DNA of 64,000 bases from Neorhizobium alkalisoli (GTDB lineage: Bacteria > Pseudomonadota > Alphaproteobacteria > Rhizobiales > Rhizobiaceae). Location: contig NZ_VIWP01000002.1 of NCBI RefSeq assembly GCF_007829835.1, positions 496,001 through 560,000 on the forward strand, written 5' to 3'. Shown here in pieces: positions 51,809 to 60,231 of this stretch (within the stretch, counting starts at the first letter, position 1; each line of letters starts with the position of its first letter). The notes beneath the pieces are model-generated. The model was not told where the DNA came from. It made no database searches and saw only the letters and a program-made list of their open reading frames with translations. Both the position numbers and the translations under genes were made by a program.

Positions 51809-52393
51809 TCAGCTTAGGCCCTCCTCCGCAAGCGCCCGAGCCACCGACGGCCGCGCGCGCAGGCGGGCAAACAGCGCGCCGAGATTTTCCGGCAGTTCGA
51901 CGCCGCTCTTCGGCGCGACCATCAGCACCCAGAACAGGTAGCAATCGGCGATCGTCATTTCGTCTCCGACCAGGAACGGCTTTTCTCCAAGCTGGGCCGA
52001 CAGGATCGCGAAGCATTTTTCGAGCTTTTCGCGGGCCCGCGCCTTTTCCGGCTCCGGAAAATCCCGGAAGAAAGGCTGGTAGCTTCCGTGGATTTCGGAA
52101 GCCATGAAGGCCAGCGCCTCCAGCGCACGCCAGCGGGCAATGCCATCCCTGGGCAACAGCTTGCCGCTCGTTTCGGCGATGTAGTTCAGAATGACCGGGT
52201 TTTCGGTGAGGATCGACCCGTCCTCCAGTTCCAGAGCCGGAATATAGCCTTTCGGATTGAGCGCGCGAAAATCGCGGCCATCCTCGGTCATTCTGTCGTG
52301 GTCGATGCTGATGATCTTGTGGGAGAGGCCCGCCTCGATCAGCGCGATATGATCGGCCAGGCTGCAGGCGGCGGGGTAATAGATGAGGTTCAT
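51809..52393 (-). CDS. Glutathione S-transferase
   Basis: 194 residues. The thioredoxin-like N-terminal domain contains 'LIYYPAACSLADHIALIEAG', with the Ser/Cys region of beta-class enzymes, and 'NPKGYIPALELEDGSILTEN' (cis-Pro and the ESxAI-like loop as 'TENPVI'). The C-terminal all-helical domain has 'LVGDEMTIADCYLFWVLMVA'. It conjugates glutathione with electrophiles. Divergent from an HxlR regulator, which probably controls it. Confidence 0.92.
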   Translation of the reverse strand: MNLIYYPAACSLADHIALIEAGLSHKIISIDHDRMTEDGRDFRALNPKGYIPALELEDGSILTENPVILNYIAETSGKLLPRDGIARWRALEALAFMASEIHGSYQPFFRDFPEPEKARAREKLEKCFAILSAQLGEKPFLVGDEMTIADCYLFWVLMVAPKSGVELPENLGALFARLRARPSVARALAEEGLS

Positions 52394-52410
52394 GATGGTC
52401 TCCTTGCATC

Positions 52411-52445
52411 AGACCTCCTCTCGATATGTTTTCGAGAGAAGGTCT
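52411..52445. promoter_or_regulatory. Long dyad between GST and HxlR genes
   Basis: AGACCT-C-CTCTCGA (52411-52424) and TCGAGAG-A-AGGTCT (52432-52445) are inverted, with one mismatch and a 7-base centre. It lies 18 bases upstream of the GST start and 72 bases from the HxlR start. HxlR-type regulators commonly bind such dyads in the shared promoter region. Confidence 0.65.
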
Positions 52446-52516
52446 AGAATGTTGACCACGCCCATTTATGGGACCTAAAAATACCCGTCAAAAGCATATG
52501 TTTGGGAGCAGGTCAG

Positions 52517-52885
52517 ATGGATGTGACCGCAAAACCGTCAGGCGCGGACTGCCGGAGTGTCAGCGAGATCTTGAGCCGCGTCGGCGACAAGTGGACGATC
52601 CAGGTCGTTGTGGTCCTGCGCATGGGCTCGCGACGGTTCAACGGGCTGAAGCGCGACGTCAACGGCATTTCGCAGCAGATGCTGACGAGAACGCTGAAGA
52701 CGCTGGAGCGGGACGGCATGGTGGAACGGGCCGTTCTGCCCAGCACTCCGCCGCAGGTCGAATATACGCTGACGCCGCTCGGTTATTCCCTTTCGGAAAC
52801 CGTGCATCAGCTTGCCAACTGGGCCGTGGCACACCGGCAGGATATCGAGGACAACCGTTTTCGCTACGATGCCCGACAGGCCTGA
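52517..52885 (+). CDS. HxlR-family transcriptional regulator
   Basis: 122 residues from ATG 52517 (TTG 52502 is an alternative). 'DCRSVSEILSRVGDKWTIQV' has the conserved Cys and the Gly-Asp-Lys-Trp of HxlR, and 'MGSRRFNGLKRDVNGISQQM' with 'LTRTLKTLERDGMVER' is the winged helix-turn-helix. HxlR proteins respond to aldehydes, quinones or other reactive compounds via the Cys. It is transcribed divergently from the GST gene. Confidence 0.93.
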   Translation: MDVTAKPSGADCRSVSEILSRVGDKWTIQVVVVLRMGSRRFNGLKRDVNGISQQMLTRTLKTLERDGMVERAVLPSTPPQVEYTLTPLGYSLSETVHQLANWAVAHRQDIEDNRFRYDARQA

Positions 52886-53100
52886 GACGAAGCAGTTTAG
52901 CGGCACAGCGCCTTGCGCCAGACATGCGCCAAAAGACAATTCGGGCGGCCGTTTTTCCATTCGCTGTTGATCGTCACATCACGCGCGCGACTATTACTAT
53001 AAATATGAGCGAATGAGTCTTGTTATCCATACCGGAGCAAGGTTATACCCCCGCGCGCATAATTTCCTTCATCAGCGGCATCTTTAAAAGAAGGCTCTCC

Positions 53101-54126
53101 GTGAAAACCCTGAAATCCCTCCTCACCGCCTCCGGTCTCCTTGCCGTCCTCGGCTTTGCCGCTGCGCCCGCTCAGGCCGAACCGACGAAATATCCGCTCA
53201 CGCTTGAGAATTGCGGCGCGCAGGTGACCATTCCGGCTGCACCGCAGCGGGCGATCGGCCTTGGCCAGAACAGCGCGGAAATCCTGCTGCTGCTCGGCCT
53301 TCAGGACAGGATGGCCGGCACGGCTTTCTGGCCGAGCAAGGTTCTTCCCGAGCTTGCCGAAGCCAATGCCAAGGTAAAACTGCTCACCGTCGAATTCCCG
53401 ACCTTCGAATCCATCCTGGCGCAGAACCCGGATTTCGTCGCAGCCGCCCTGCCGAGCCTGATCGGCCCGACCAGCAAGGTCGCCAAGCGCGAGGATTTCG
53501 AAAAGGTCGGCGTGCCGTCCTACATCTCGCCCAGCACCTGCCTCTCCACCGAAAAGGTGAAGAACGAGTATGGCAGCCGTGACCAGCTCTGGAACATGGA
53601 CCTGCTCTACAAGGAAATCGACGAGCTTTCCCGCATCTTCGACGTGGCCGACCGCGGCCAGGCGCTGATTGCCGATTTCAAAAAGCGTGAGGCCGATCTG
53701 CGCGCCAGCGTTTCGAAGGATGGCAAGCCGCTTTCCTACGTCTTCTGGTTCTCCAGCCAGTCGCCGACCGCAGACGCCTATCTCGGCGGCAAGAACGGTG
53801 CTTCGGGCTTCATCGCAGATGTACTGGGCGGCAAGAACGCGATCACCGCCGAAGCCGAATGGCCGACGCTCGGCTGGGAAGGCATCATCGCCGCCAATCC
53901 CGACGTCATCGTCGTTGCCAATCTCGACCGTAACCGTTGGGAACTCGACAAGCCGGAAGCCAAGATCAAGTTCCTGACCACGGATCCGGCCGTCAGCCAG
54001 ATGCCGGCCGTCAAGAACAAGGCGATCGTCGTGATGGACGGTCAGGCGATGAACCCGACCGTGCGCACCATCTATGGTGCCGAACAGGTTCAGAAGCAGC
54101 TCAAGGCTGCCGGTCTCCTGAAGTGA
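53101..54126 (+). CDS. ABC importer substrate-binding protein (Fe-siderophore/cobalamin class)
   Basis: 341 residues from GTG 53101 behind AGAAGG. A signal peptide ('KSLLTASGLLAVLGFAAAPA' then 'QAEPTK') is followed by a TroA/BtuF-like domain with 'RAIGLGQNSAEILLLLGLQD', 'LAQNPDFVAAALPSLIGP' and 'WPTLGWEGIIAANPDVIVVA'. The class captures iron-siderophores, haem or cobalamin in the periplasm. No TonB receptor gene is near. Translation of the permease is coupled by overlap or close spacing. Confidence 0.9.
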   Translation: MKTLKSLLTASGLLAVLGFAAAPAQAEPTKYPLTLENCGAQVTIPAAPQRAIGLGQNSAEILLLLGLQDRMAGTAFWPSKVLPELAEANAKVKLLTVEFPTFESILAQNPDFVAAALPSLIGPTSKVAKREDFEKVGVPSYISPSTCLSTEKVKNEYGSRDQLWNMDLLYKEIDELSRIFDVADRGQALIADFKKREADLRASVSKDGKPLSYVFWFSSQSPTADAYLGGKNGASGFIADVLGGKNAITAEAEWPTLGWEGIIAANPDVIVVANLDRNRWELDKPEAKIKFLTTDPAVSQMPAVKNKAIVVMDGQAMNPTVRTIYGAEQVQKQLKAAGLLK

Positions 54127-54143
54127 TCGAAGGACGTCACCAC

Positions 54144-55163
54144 GTGCGGCAGTTCGCCCTAGTCGGCGCCTTAGTTCTGGCCTCGCTCGTCGCGATCGGT
54201 CTCGTGGTCGGCGTCAGTGTCGGGATCGGCGATCTACCGATCCCGCTTTCCACCACGTTTTCAGCCGTGACCAACCGTCTCGGCTGGACCTCGGTTCAAC
54301 TCAACCGCATCCATGAGACGGTGATCTGGGATTACCGCCTCAGCCGGGCGCTGGTTGCCGCCTTCTGCGGCGCGGGCCTCGCGCTTTCCGGCGCTATCAT
54401 GCAGTCGCTGCTGCGTAACCCGCTGGCGGAACCCTATGTTCTCGGCATTTCGGCCGGCGCCTCGACGGGGGCGGTCACCGTCGTCATTCTGGGCATCGGT
54501 TCGGGCGCCGTGTCGCTCTCGGCCGGCGCATTTGCCGGCGCTTTTGCCGCCTTCTTTTTCGTGGCGCTGCTGTCCAACGGCACGCGCGGCGGCGCGGACA
54601 GGACGATCCTTGCCGGTGTCGCCGCCTCGCAGCTGTTCAATGCCGCCACATCCTATGTCGTCACCACATCCGGCAATGCGCAGCAGGCCCGTGACGTGAT
54701 GTTCTGGCTGCTCGGCAGCTTTGGCGGCGTCCGCTGGCCGGAATTCATGCTTGTCTCGGTGGTGATCGGTTTCGGGCTGATTGCCTGCCTTTGTTATGCG
54801 CGCATCCTCGATGCCTTTGCCTTCGGTGACGAAGCGGCGTCTTCGCTCGGCGTCAATGTCGGCCGGGCCCGGATCGTGCTCTTTGCGCTGACCGCGATGA
54901 TGACGGCGACCGTGGTCAGCATGGTCGGCTCGATCGGTTTCGTCGGGCTCGTCGTGCCGCATGCCGCCCGCTTCGTCGTCGGGCCGCTGCACAGCCGGTT
55001 GCTGCCGGCCTGCGCGATCGTCGGGGCGATCTTCATGGTCTTGGCCGATATCGCCGCGCGCGCGCTTATTCCGCAGCAGGTCCTGCCGATCGGCGTCGTC
55101 ACGGCGCTTGTCGGTGTTCCCTTCTTCTCCATCATCCTCTACCGGTTCCAGAAGGCGTCATGA
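54144..55163 (+). CDS. FecCD-family ABC permease
   Basis: About 339 residues with eight to ten helices. 'WDYRLSRALVAAFCGAGLAL' and 'SGAIMQSLLRNPLAEPYVLG' then 'ISAGASTGAVTVVI' are the FecCD signature; 'VSMVGSIGFVGLVVPHAAR' is the second block. GTG 54144 is chosen because GAAGGA lies nine bases before it; GTG 54123 overlaps the previous stop and would add seven residues. It moves the substrate delivered by the upstream binding protein. Confidence 0.92.
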   Translation: MRQFALVGALVLASLVAIGLVVGVSVGIGDLPIPLSTTFSAVTNRLGWTSVQLNRIHETVIWDYRLSRALVAAFCGAGLALSGAIMQSLLRNPLAEPYVLGISAGASTGAVTVVILGIGSGAVSLSAGAFAGAFAAFFFVALLSNGTRGGADRTILAGVAASQLFNAATSYVVTTSGNAQQARDVMFWLLGSFGGVRWPEFMLVSVVIGFGLIACLCYARILDAFAFGDEAASSLGVNVGRARIVLFALTAMMTATVVSMVGSIGFVGLVVPHAARFVVGPLHSRLLPACAIVGAIFMVLADIAARALIPQQVLPIGVVTALVGVPFFSIILYRFQKAS

Positions 55164-55921
55164 GCATCACGGCCGACAATCTCATCTGGAAGATCGGGCG
55201 CAAGACCGTGCTCGACGGCGTGTCGCTGCAGGCGGAACCCGGAAAAATGCTCGGCCTGCTCGGGCCGAACGGTTCCGGCAAGACCTCGCTCCTGCGCCTG
55301 CTGGCCGGGCTGAAGAAACCGCATTCGGGGCGGATCACGCTTGGCGGACAGGATCTGAAAACCATCGACCGGAAAGCGATCGCGCAGCGGGTGGCGTTTG
55401 TCGAACAGCATGCGGCCACCAATGCCAGCCTGCGCGTCATCGATGTCGTCAAACTCGGCCGGTTTCCGCATCGCTCGATGTTTTCCGGCTGGACGAAGGC
55501 CGATAGCGATGCCGTCGATCAGGCGCTGGAACGCACCGGCATGGCGGTGAAGCGTGACGAGCGCTGGCAGAGCCTGTCCGGCGGCGAAAAGCAGCGGGCG
55601 CAGATTGCCCGTGCGCTGGCGCAATCGCCGCAGGAATTGATCCTCGACGAACCGACCAACCATCTCGACATCCAGCATCAGATCAACCTGATGCGGCTTG
55701 TCGCCGACCTGCCGATCACCAGCATCATCGCCCTGCACGACCTGAACCATGCGGCGATGTTCTGCGATGGCCTGATCGTCATGCAGGCCGGCAAGATCGT
55801 CGCGACCGGTACGCCGGAAAAGGTGCTGACGGAAAGCCTGTTGCGCGATGTGTTTTCGATCGAGGCGCGGGTGGAAGCATCCCCCCACCATGCCAGGCCG
55901 CATATTCATTATCTGCGCTGA
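55160..55921 (+). CDS. ABC transporter ATP-binding protein (FecE/BtuD-like)
   Basis: 253 residues. Walker A G35-P-N-G-S-G-K41-T-S, signature L139-S-G-G-E143, Walker B 'LILDEPTNHLD' (about 160-170) and a final H-loop 'IIALHDLNHAAMFCDG'. 'LRVIDVVKLGRFPHRSMFSG' is typical for siderophore/cobalamin importers. Start overlaps the permease stop (ATGA). It powers the importer encoded upstream. Confidence 0.94.
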   Translation: MSITADNLIWKIGRKTVLDGVSLQAEPGKMLGLLGPNGSGKTSLLRLLAGLKKPHSGRITLGGQDLKTIDRKAIAQRVAFVEQHAATNASLRVIDVVKLGRFPHRSMFSGWTKADSDAVDQALERTGMAVKRDERWQSLSGGEKQRAQIARALAQSPQELILDEPTNHLDIQHQINLMRLVADLPITSIIALHDLNHAAMFCDGLIVMQAGKIVATGTPEKVLTESLLRDVFSIEARVEASPHHARPHIHYLR

Positions 55922-55961
55922 CAGACAAGGCTGAGACCTTCTTTCTAAAGCGCGAATGCAA

Positions 55962-55989
55962 AAAGGCCCGGCAATGCCGGGCCTTTTCG
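55962..55989. terminator. Bidirectional terminator between the ABC importer and porin 1
   Basis: GGCCCGGC and GCCGGGCC with a 3-base loop, flanked by AAAAA and TTTT, so it has T tracts in both directions. It should stop the importer operon on the plus strand and porin 1 on the minus strand. Confidence 0.85.
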
Positions 55990-56012
55990 ATTTCTGCTGG
56001 GATCTGAAAAGA

Positions 56013-57071
56013 TCAGAACGTGCGCTGGAAGCGCAGCATACCGGACCATGCGTCGTCGTTGACGACAGGATTGTCCCAGTTCGTGTAGGCGACTTCCGGC
56101 ATGATCAGGACACCGGCAATCGGGGTCCACTGAACGTTGCCGACAACCGAGAGGGTCTTGTTGTCGCTGTAGGCGACCTGTACGTTCGCCGACACCTTGT
56201 CGGAGAATTCGTAACCGGCGCCGCTCCACAGAGCCCAATCGCCCCAACCGACATAGGTGTCGCCCGGTGCGTAGGAGTTGGTGGTCTTGCCGTCGGTGTT
56301 CCAGCCGCCCATGATGAAGGCGTTGAATGCGCCGAACTTGCCGCCGATGCGAGCCTTGATCGCGCCTTCTTCAGCCGATTCGTCATAACCGCCGACGAGA
56401 GCTGCCATGAAGGTGCCGTTGTCGAACTTCACACCGCCCGAAACGTTCGGCCAATCGCTGCTTGCACCGATATGGTCGTGCTTGATCTGGCCGTCATCTT
56501 CAACAGCGACGAAGGCCGAGAAGCCGTTGTCTGCCTTGTAGGTGTAGGAGATCTGGTTGACTTCCGACGGGCCGTAATCGATCACGTCGTCGCTGTCGAC
56601 GTTACCGGCGTAGTCGACGAAGCTCTCATAGAGCGAGTCGGCCAGGCCAACCTGGAAACCGCCGAGCGAGATCGTGGCTTCCATGATGCGCGTACGGGTG
56701 TTGTTGCCGTCGAGCGTGGAAACGTCGTAACGCGGGTTGTAGTCGAAACGGGCGACGAGGCTGGTCTTCAGAGCGCCGTATTCCGTGTCAGACGCCGAGT
56801 TCATGTAGAGTTCGGCGCGGGTATTGGTGTAGGTGCCGTCATTGTTGACGGAGTACGCGTCGCCATAGGTGGCGTCGAAGCGGACGCGGCCGCCGACCTT
56901 CAAGCAGGTCTCAGTGCCCGGGATATAGAAATAGCCGGTGCCGAACGCATCGCAGACGCGCACGTATTCCATCGGTTCCGGTTCAGCAGCGACGATTGCG
57001 TCGGCAGCCTGTGCGCCGGAAACAGCTACGAGTGCCGCAGCCGAGCCAAAAAGAAGGCCCTTGATATTCAT
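56013..57071 (-). CDS. Porin 1, Omp2b/RopA-like
   Basis: 352 residues from ATG 57071 behind TTGGAGAT. The signal peptide is 'MNIKGLLFGSAAALVAVSGA' ending 'QA'. The mature start is 'ADAIVAAEPEPMEYVRVCDA' then 'FGTGYFYIPGTETCLKVGGR'. Two Cys (in 'RVCDAFG' and 'TCLKVGG') may form a disulfide. The rest is a 16-strand beta-barrel-like sequence ending in Phe ('MLRFQRTF'), as outer-membrane proteins do. Loops differ from the other four copies: 'HDHIGASSDWPNVSGG'. It is likely a general diffusion porin. Confidence 0.94.
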   Translation of the reverse strand: MNIKGLLFGSAAALVAVSGAQAADAIVAAEPEPMEYVRVCDAFGTGYFYIPGTETCLKVGGRVRFDATYGDAYSVNNDGTYTNTRAELYMNSASDTEYGALKTSLVARFDYNPRYDVSTLDGNNTRTRIMEATISLGGFQVGLADSLYESFVDYAGNVDSDDVIDYGPSEVNQISYTYKADNGFSAFVAVEDDGQIKHDHIGASSDWPNVSGGVKFDNGTFMAALVGGYDESAEEGAIKARIGGKFGAFNAFIMGGWNTDGKTTNSYAPGDTYVGWGDWALWSGAGYEFSDKVSANVQVAYSDNKTLSVVGNVQWTPIAGVLIMPEVAYTNWDNPVVNDDAWSGMLRFQRTF

Positions 57072-57414
57072 TGTAAGTAATCTCCAAGATGTGTGTGAGG
57101 GTGTCGATAGCTGCCCAAGGCCGCCATGGCATCCGGAGGAATTGGAGAGGGCGGCAAACCTGTCGCTCTCTGCCTGGATAATTTATGAGGGTCTGAATTA
57201 GCCGGCAACTGGACAGTGGTGTCCAAAAGCACTTGCACCCTGCTTTAAGAACAGGAGTGTTGCAGTATGGATACGACAGATATCCGCAAGGTTGCACCAT
57301 TGTGACGGCATTGTGGCCCGCCATATTTGGCGCCTGCCCGCCGTCACAGGAACGTGTCTGCAAGACCCGATATCCGGTCCTGGTCCGGATCCCGCCAATA
57401 AAGGCGTAAAAACG
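57072..57414 (-). promoter_or_regulatory. Upstream region of porin 1 with a shared motif
   Basis: No gene seen between porins 1 and 2. The coding-strand motif TGCAACAC is at 57257-57264, 186 nt before the porin 1 start. Its flanks (AACAGG on the forward strand just before it) match the same site above porin 3. The interval should contain the porin 1 promoter and a long 5' leader. Confidence 0.5.
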
Positions 57415-57444
57415 AAAAGGGCCCAACTTGCGCCGGGCCTTTTT
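57415..57444 (-). terminator. Terminator of porin 2
   Basis: AAAAGG-G-CCC and GGG-CC-TTTT arms pair with one bulge. On the minus strand the tail is TTTTCGTTTTT. It is 18 bases after the porin 2 stop. Confidence 0.7.
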
Positions 57445-57462
57445 CGGAGACATTTGAACCGA

Positions 57463-58536
57463 TCAGAAGGTCCGCTGGAAGCGCACCATGCCGCTCCACT
57501 GGTCGCCATCGCCGATGGCATTGTCCCAGCTTGTATAACCGAGTTCCGGGGCGATGAAGAAACCGGCCGCCGGCGACCACTGGACATTGGCGGTGGCGGC
57601 CAAAATCTTGCTGTCGGTATAAGCGACCTGCAGATTGCCCGTAAGCTTGTCGGTGAATTTATAGGCGCCGCCGCCCCAGACCGCCCAGTCGCCCCAGCCG
57701 ACCGGTGTGCTCGATGTGCCGTAACGGCTTGCCGGCGCATAGGAATTCGGAATGTCGCCGTCCGTGTTCCAGGCGCCCATCAGGAAGACGCTGAGCGGAC
57801 CGAACTTGCCACCGATCCTTGCCTTGATCACGGCCTCCTCGGCCGATTCGTCGTAACCGGCGGCGAGTGCGGCAAGATAGGTGCCGTCATCATACTTGAT
57901 ACCGCCCGCCACATTCGGCCAGTCGCTGGCCGAGCCGCCGTCGCTCTTTATCTGGCCGTCATCCTCGAGCGCCAGGAAAGCGGCAAAGCCGTTATCGGCC
58001 TTGTAGCTATAGGCGATCATCGCCACTTCGCTCGGGCCGTAGTCGATGACATCGTCATTGGCGACATTGCCGGCATAATAGGTGAAGGTCTCGAACATCG
58101 AGTCCTGCAGGCCGACGGTGAAGCCGCCGAACTCGATCGTCGCGACCATCAGGCGCGTGCGGGTATTGTTGCTGTCGAGCGTCGAGACGTCATAGCGCGG
58201 GTTATATTCGAAACGCGCCGTCATGTTGGTTTTCAGGGCGCCCCATTCGGTGTCCGAAGCCGAGCTCGTATAGATTTCCGAACGCAGGTTGGTGAAAAGG
58301 CCATCGCCCTTGAAGGCATAGGCATTGCCGACCTTGACGTCGAAACGGACTCGGCCGCCGACCTTGAGACAGGTTTCCGTGCCCGGAATATAGAAATAGC
58401 CGGTGCCGAACGCGTCGCAGACGCGCACGTATTCCATCGGTTCCGGTTCGGCTGCGACGATCGCATCGGCAGCGTTTGCACCGGAAAATGCCGCAAGCGC
58501 TGCGGCCGAGCCAAGAAACAGGCCCTTGATACCCAT
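57463..58536 (-). CDS. Porin 2, Omp2b/RopA-like
   Basis: 357 residues from ATG 58536 behind TTTGGAGATC. The signal peptide 'MGIKGLFLGSAAALAAFSGA' ends 'NA'. The N-terminal block after it is identical to porin 1 up to 'LKVGGRVRFD'. Differences include 'VKVGNAYAFKGDGLFTNLRS' in strand 2 and loop 'ASRYGTSSTPVGWGDWAVWG', which has extra residues. It is the most divergent copy. Ends 'SGMVRFQRTF'. Confidence 0.94.
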   Translation of the reverse strand: MGIKGLFLGSAAALAAFSGANAADAIVAAEPEPMEYVRVCDAFGTGYFYIPGTETCLKVGGRVRFDVKVGNAYAFKGDGLFTNLRSEIYTSSASDTEWGALKTNMTARFEYNPRYDVSTLDSNNTRTRLMVATIEFGGFTVGLQDSMFETFTYYAGNVANDDVIDYGPSEVAMIAYSYKADNGFAAFLALEDDGQIKSDGGSASDWPNVAGGIKYDDGTYLAALAAGYDESAEEAVIKARIGGKFGPLSVFLMGAWNTDGDIPNSYAPASRYGTSSTPVGWGDWAVWGGGAYKFTDKLTGNLQVAYTDSKILAATANVQWSPAAGFFIAPELGYTSWDNAIGDGDQWSGMVRFQRTF

Positions 58537-58716
58537 CATGATCTCCAAATCCGTTCTGAAATGACTTGCGAAGGCACTTTTCAGGCGCTGATGAGGCCGC
58601 GACATGCGGGCAGCCGACCGTTCGGCCCGCACCATGAAGGATAGGCTATGGGTATCTCAACCGGGTGACAAGAATAGCTTTGGTACAGGATGGAGGTCGC
58701 CCGCGAAATCATCGCG

Positions 58717-58724
58717 GTGTTGCC
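58717..58724 (-). promoter_or_regulatory. Shared motif upstream of porin 2
   Basis: Coding-strand GGCAACAC, 181 nt before the porin 2 start, matches the TGCAACAC motif of porins 1, 3 and 4 at seven of eight positions. The surrounding interval 58537-58770 has no gene. Confidence 0.45.
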
Positions 58725-58770
58725 GGGCGGCTACGACGGCCCTGCCCTCTCCTTTGGCGCACCCAAACGC

Positions 58771-58798
58771 AAAAAGGCCCGGCTTTCGCCAGGCCTTT
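58771..58798 (-). terminator. Terminator of porin 3
   Basis: GGCCCGGC and GCCAGGCC arms (one mismatch) around TTTC, extended by AAA/TTT. Minus-strand tail is TTTTT. A second small hairpin, AATCCTT/AAGGATT at 58804-58821, covers the porin 3 stop codon. Confidence 0.8.
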
Positions 58799-58819
58799 CC
58801 ACAAATCCTTGGGTAAGGA

Positions 58820-59887
58820 TTAGAACGTGCGCTGGAAGCGAACCATACCAGACCACATGTCGTCGTTGGTCGTAGCGTTGTCAACGTTCGTGTAAGCAAC
58901 TTCCGGCTGGATGAGGAAGCCAGCAACCGGCGTCCACTGCAGGTTAGCTGCAGCCGAGAAGATCTTGCTGTCGGTGTAAGCAACCTGGAAGTTACCGGCC
59001 AGCTTGTCGGTGAACTTGTAGCCAGCGCCACCCCAAACAGCCCAGTCACCCCAGCCGATCGTGCCGTCGCCGAAATTCGTGCCCGGAGCGTAGGAGTTGA
59101 CGGTGTCGCCGTCGGTGTTCCAGCCGCCCATGACGAAAGCGTTGAACGCGCCGAACTTGCCTTCGAGGCGAGCCTTGACAGCGCCTTCTTCCATGGATTC
59201 GTCGTAACCAGCGGTTACGCCAGCCAGGAACGTGCCGTTGTCGAACTTGACACCGCCCGAAACGTTCGGCCAATCGCTGGCCTTGCCGCCGTCGCTTTCG
59301 ATCTGGCCGTCGTCTTCAACAGCTACGAAAGCCGAGAAGCCGTTGCCAGCCTTGTAGGTGTAGGCGATCTGGTTAACTTCCGACGGGCCGTAGTTGATGA
59401 CGTCGTCGCTGTTGACGTTGCCGGCGTAGTTGATGAAGGATTCATAGAGCGAATCCTGCAGACCGACGGTGAAGCCACCGAGTTCGATCGTTGCCTTCAT
59501 CAGACGCGTACGGGTGTTGTTGCCGTCGAGCGTCGATACGTCGTAACGCGGGTTGTAGTCGAAACGTGCCGTGATGTTGGTCTTCAGAGCACCGAATTCG
59601 GTGTCGGAAGCCGACGACAGGTACAGTTCAGCGCGGGTGTTGGTGTAGGTGCCGTCAGCGTCACGAGCGTAGGCGCTGCCGTAGGTGGCGTCAAAACGAA
59701 CGCGGCCGCCAACCTTCAGGCAGGTTTCGGTGCCCGGGATGTAGAAGTAGCCGGTGCCGAACGCGTCACAGACGCGAACGTATTCCATCGGTTCCGGCTC
59801 AGCAGCGACGATTGCGTCAGCAGCCTGAGCGCCGGAAACAGCTGCGAGAGCCGCAGCCGAGCCAAGAAGGAGGCTCTTAATGTTCAT
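58820..59887 (-). CDS. Porin 3, Omp2b/RopA-like
   Basis: 355 residues from ATG 59887 behind TTTTGGAGATTACA. The signal peptide is 'MNIKSLLLGSAAALAAVSGA'. The N-terminal mature block is that of porins 1, 4 and 5. 'DSLYESFINYAGNVNSDDVI' and 'NYGPSEVNQIAYTYKAGNGF' resemble porin 1, and loop 'GTNFGDGTIGWGDWAVWGGA' is distinct. Codon use is more biased than in porin 1 or 2, suggesting high expression. Ends 'SGMVRFQRTF'. Confidence 0.94.
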   Translation of the reverse strand: MNIKSLLLGSAAALAAVSGAQAADAIVAAEPEPMEYVRVCDAFGTGYFYIPGTETCLKVGGRVRFDATYGSAYARDADGTYTNTRAELYLSSASDTEFGALKTNITARFDYNPRYDVSTLDGNNTRTRLMKATIELGGFTVGLQDSLYESFINYAGNVNSDDVINYGPSEVNQIAYTYKAGNGFSAFVAVEDDGQIESDGGKASDWPNVSGGVKFDNGTFLAGVTAGYDESMEEGAVKARLEGKFGAFNAFVMGGWNTDGDTVNSYAPGTNFGDGTIGWGDWAVWGGAGYKFTDKLAGNFQVAYTDSKIFSAAANLQWTPVAGFLIQPEVAYTNVDNATTNDDMWSGMVRFQRTF

Positions 59888-60176
59888 TGTAATCTCCAAA
59901 AGCAGTTTTATTAGGCGGAACCGATGGCTTTAGGATGGAGCCACCGCACCCGGAAGGCGGGTCGGCGCATACCATCGCGCCGCACCTCTGCAAATTACGA
60001 ATATCTCCGACGCCTGACAACGACCGGCAGCCCGTCAGAGCGCTTTCGCCTCTTCTAAAACAGGGTGGTGTTGCACTGCGGTTACGCAAACTGTCATGAA
60101 ATCGACACGCGATCGCCCAAACCGTGTGCAATGCAATATTGCGCGCAACCACGGGACGTTATTTTCATTTCGGCAC
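59888..60176 (-). promoter_or_regulatory. Upstream region of porin 3 with shared motif
   Basis: No gene. TGCAACAC (coding strand) is at 60068-60075, 181 nt before the porin 3 start. A small GGCGCGATGGTATGCGCC hairpin-like stretch lies nearer the gene. The interval holds the promoter and leader. Confidence 0.5.
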
Positions 60177-60205
60177 AAAAAAGGCCCGACGAATCGCCGG
60201 GCCTT
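60177..60205 (-). terminator. Terminator of porin 4
   Basis: AAGGCCCGACG pairs with CGCCGGGCCTT (one mismatch) around AAT; minus-strand tail of six T (from forward AAAAAA). A hairpin TAATCCT/AGGATTA at 60216-60234 covers the stop codon. Confidence 0.82.
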
Positions 60206-60231
60206 CTCCGAATCGTAATCCTGAATGAGGA

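Noticed and set aside
52886..53100. Iron-box or cobalamin riboswitch before the ABC importer
   Set aside because: I looked for iron-responsive and B12-box sequences upstream of the importer but saw no convincing match, so none is annotated.
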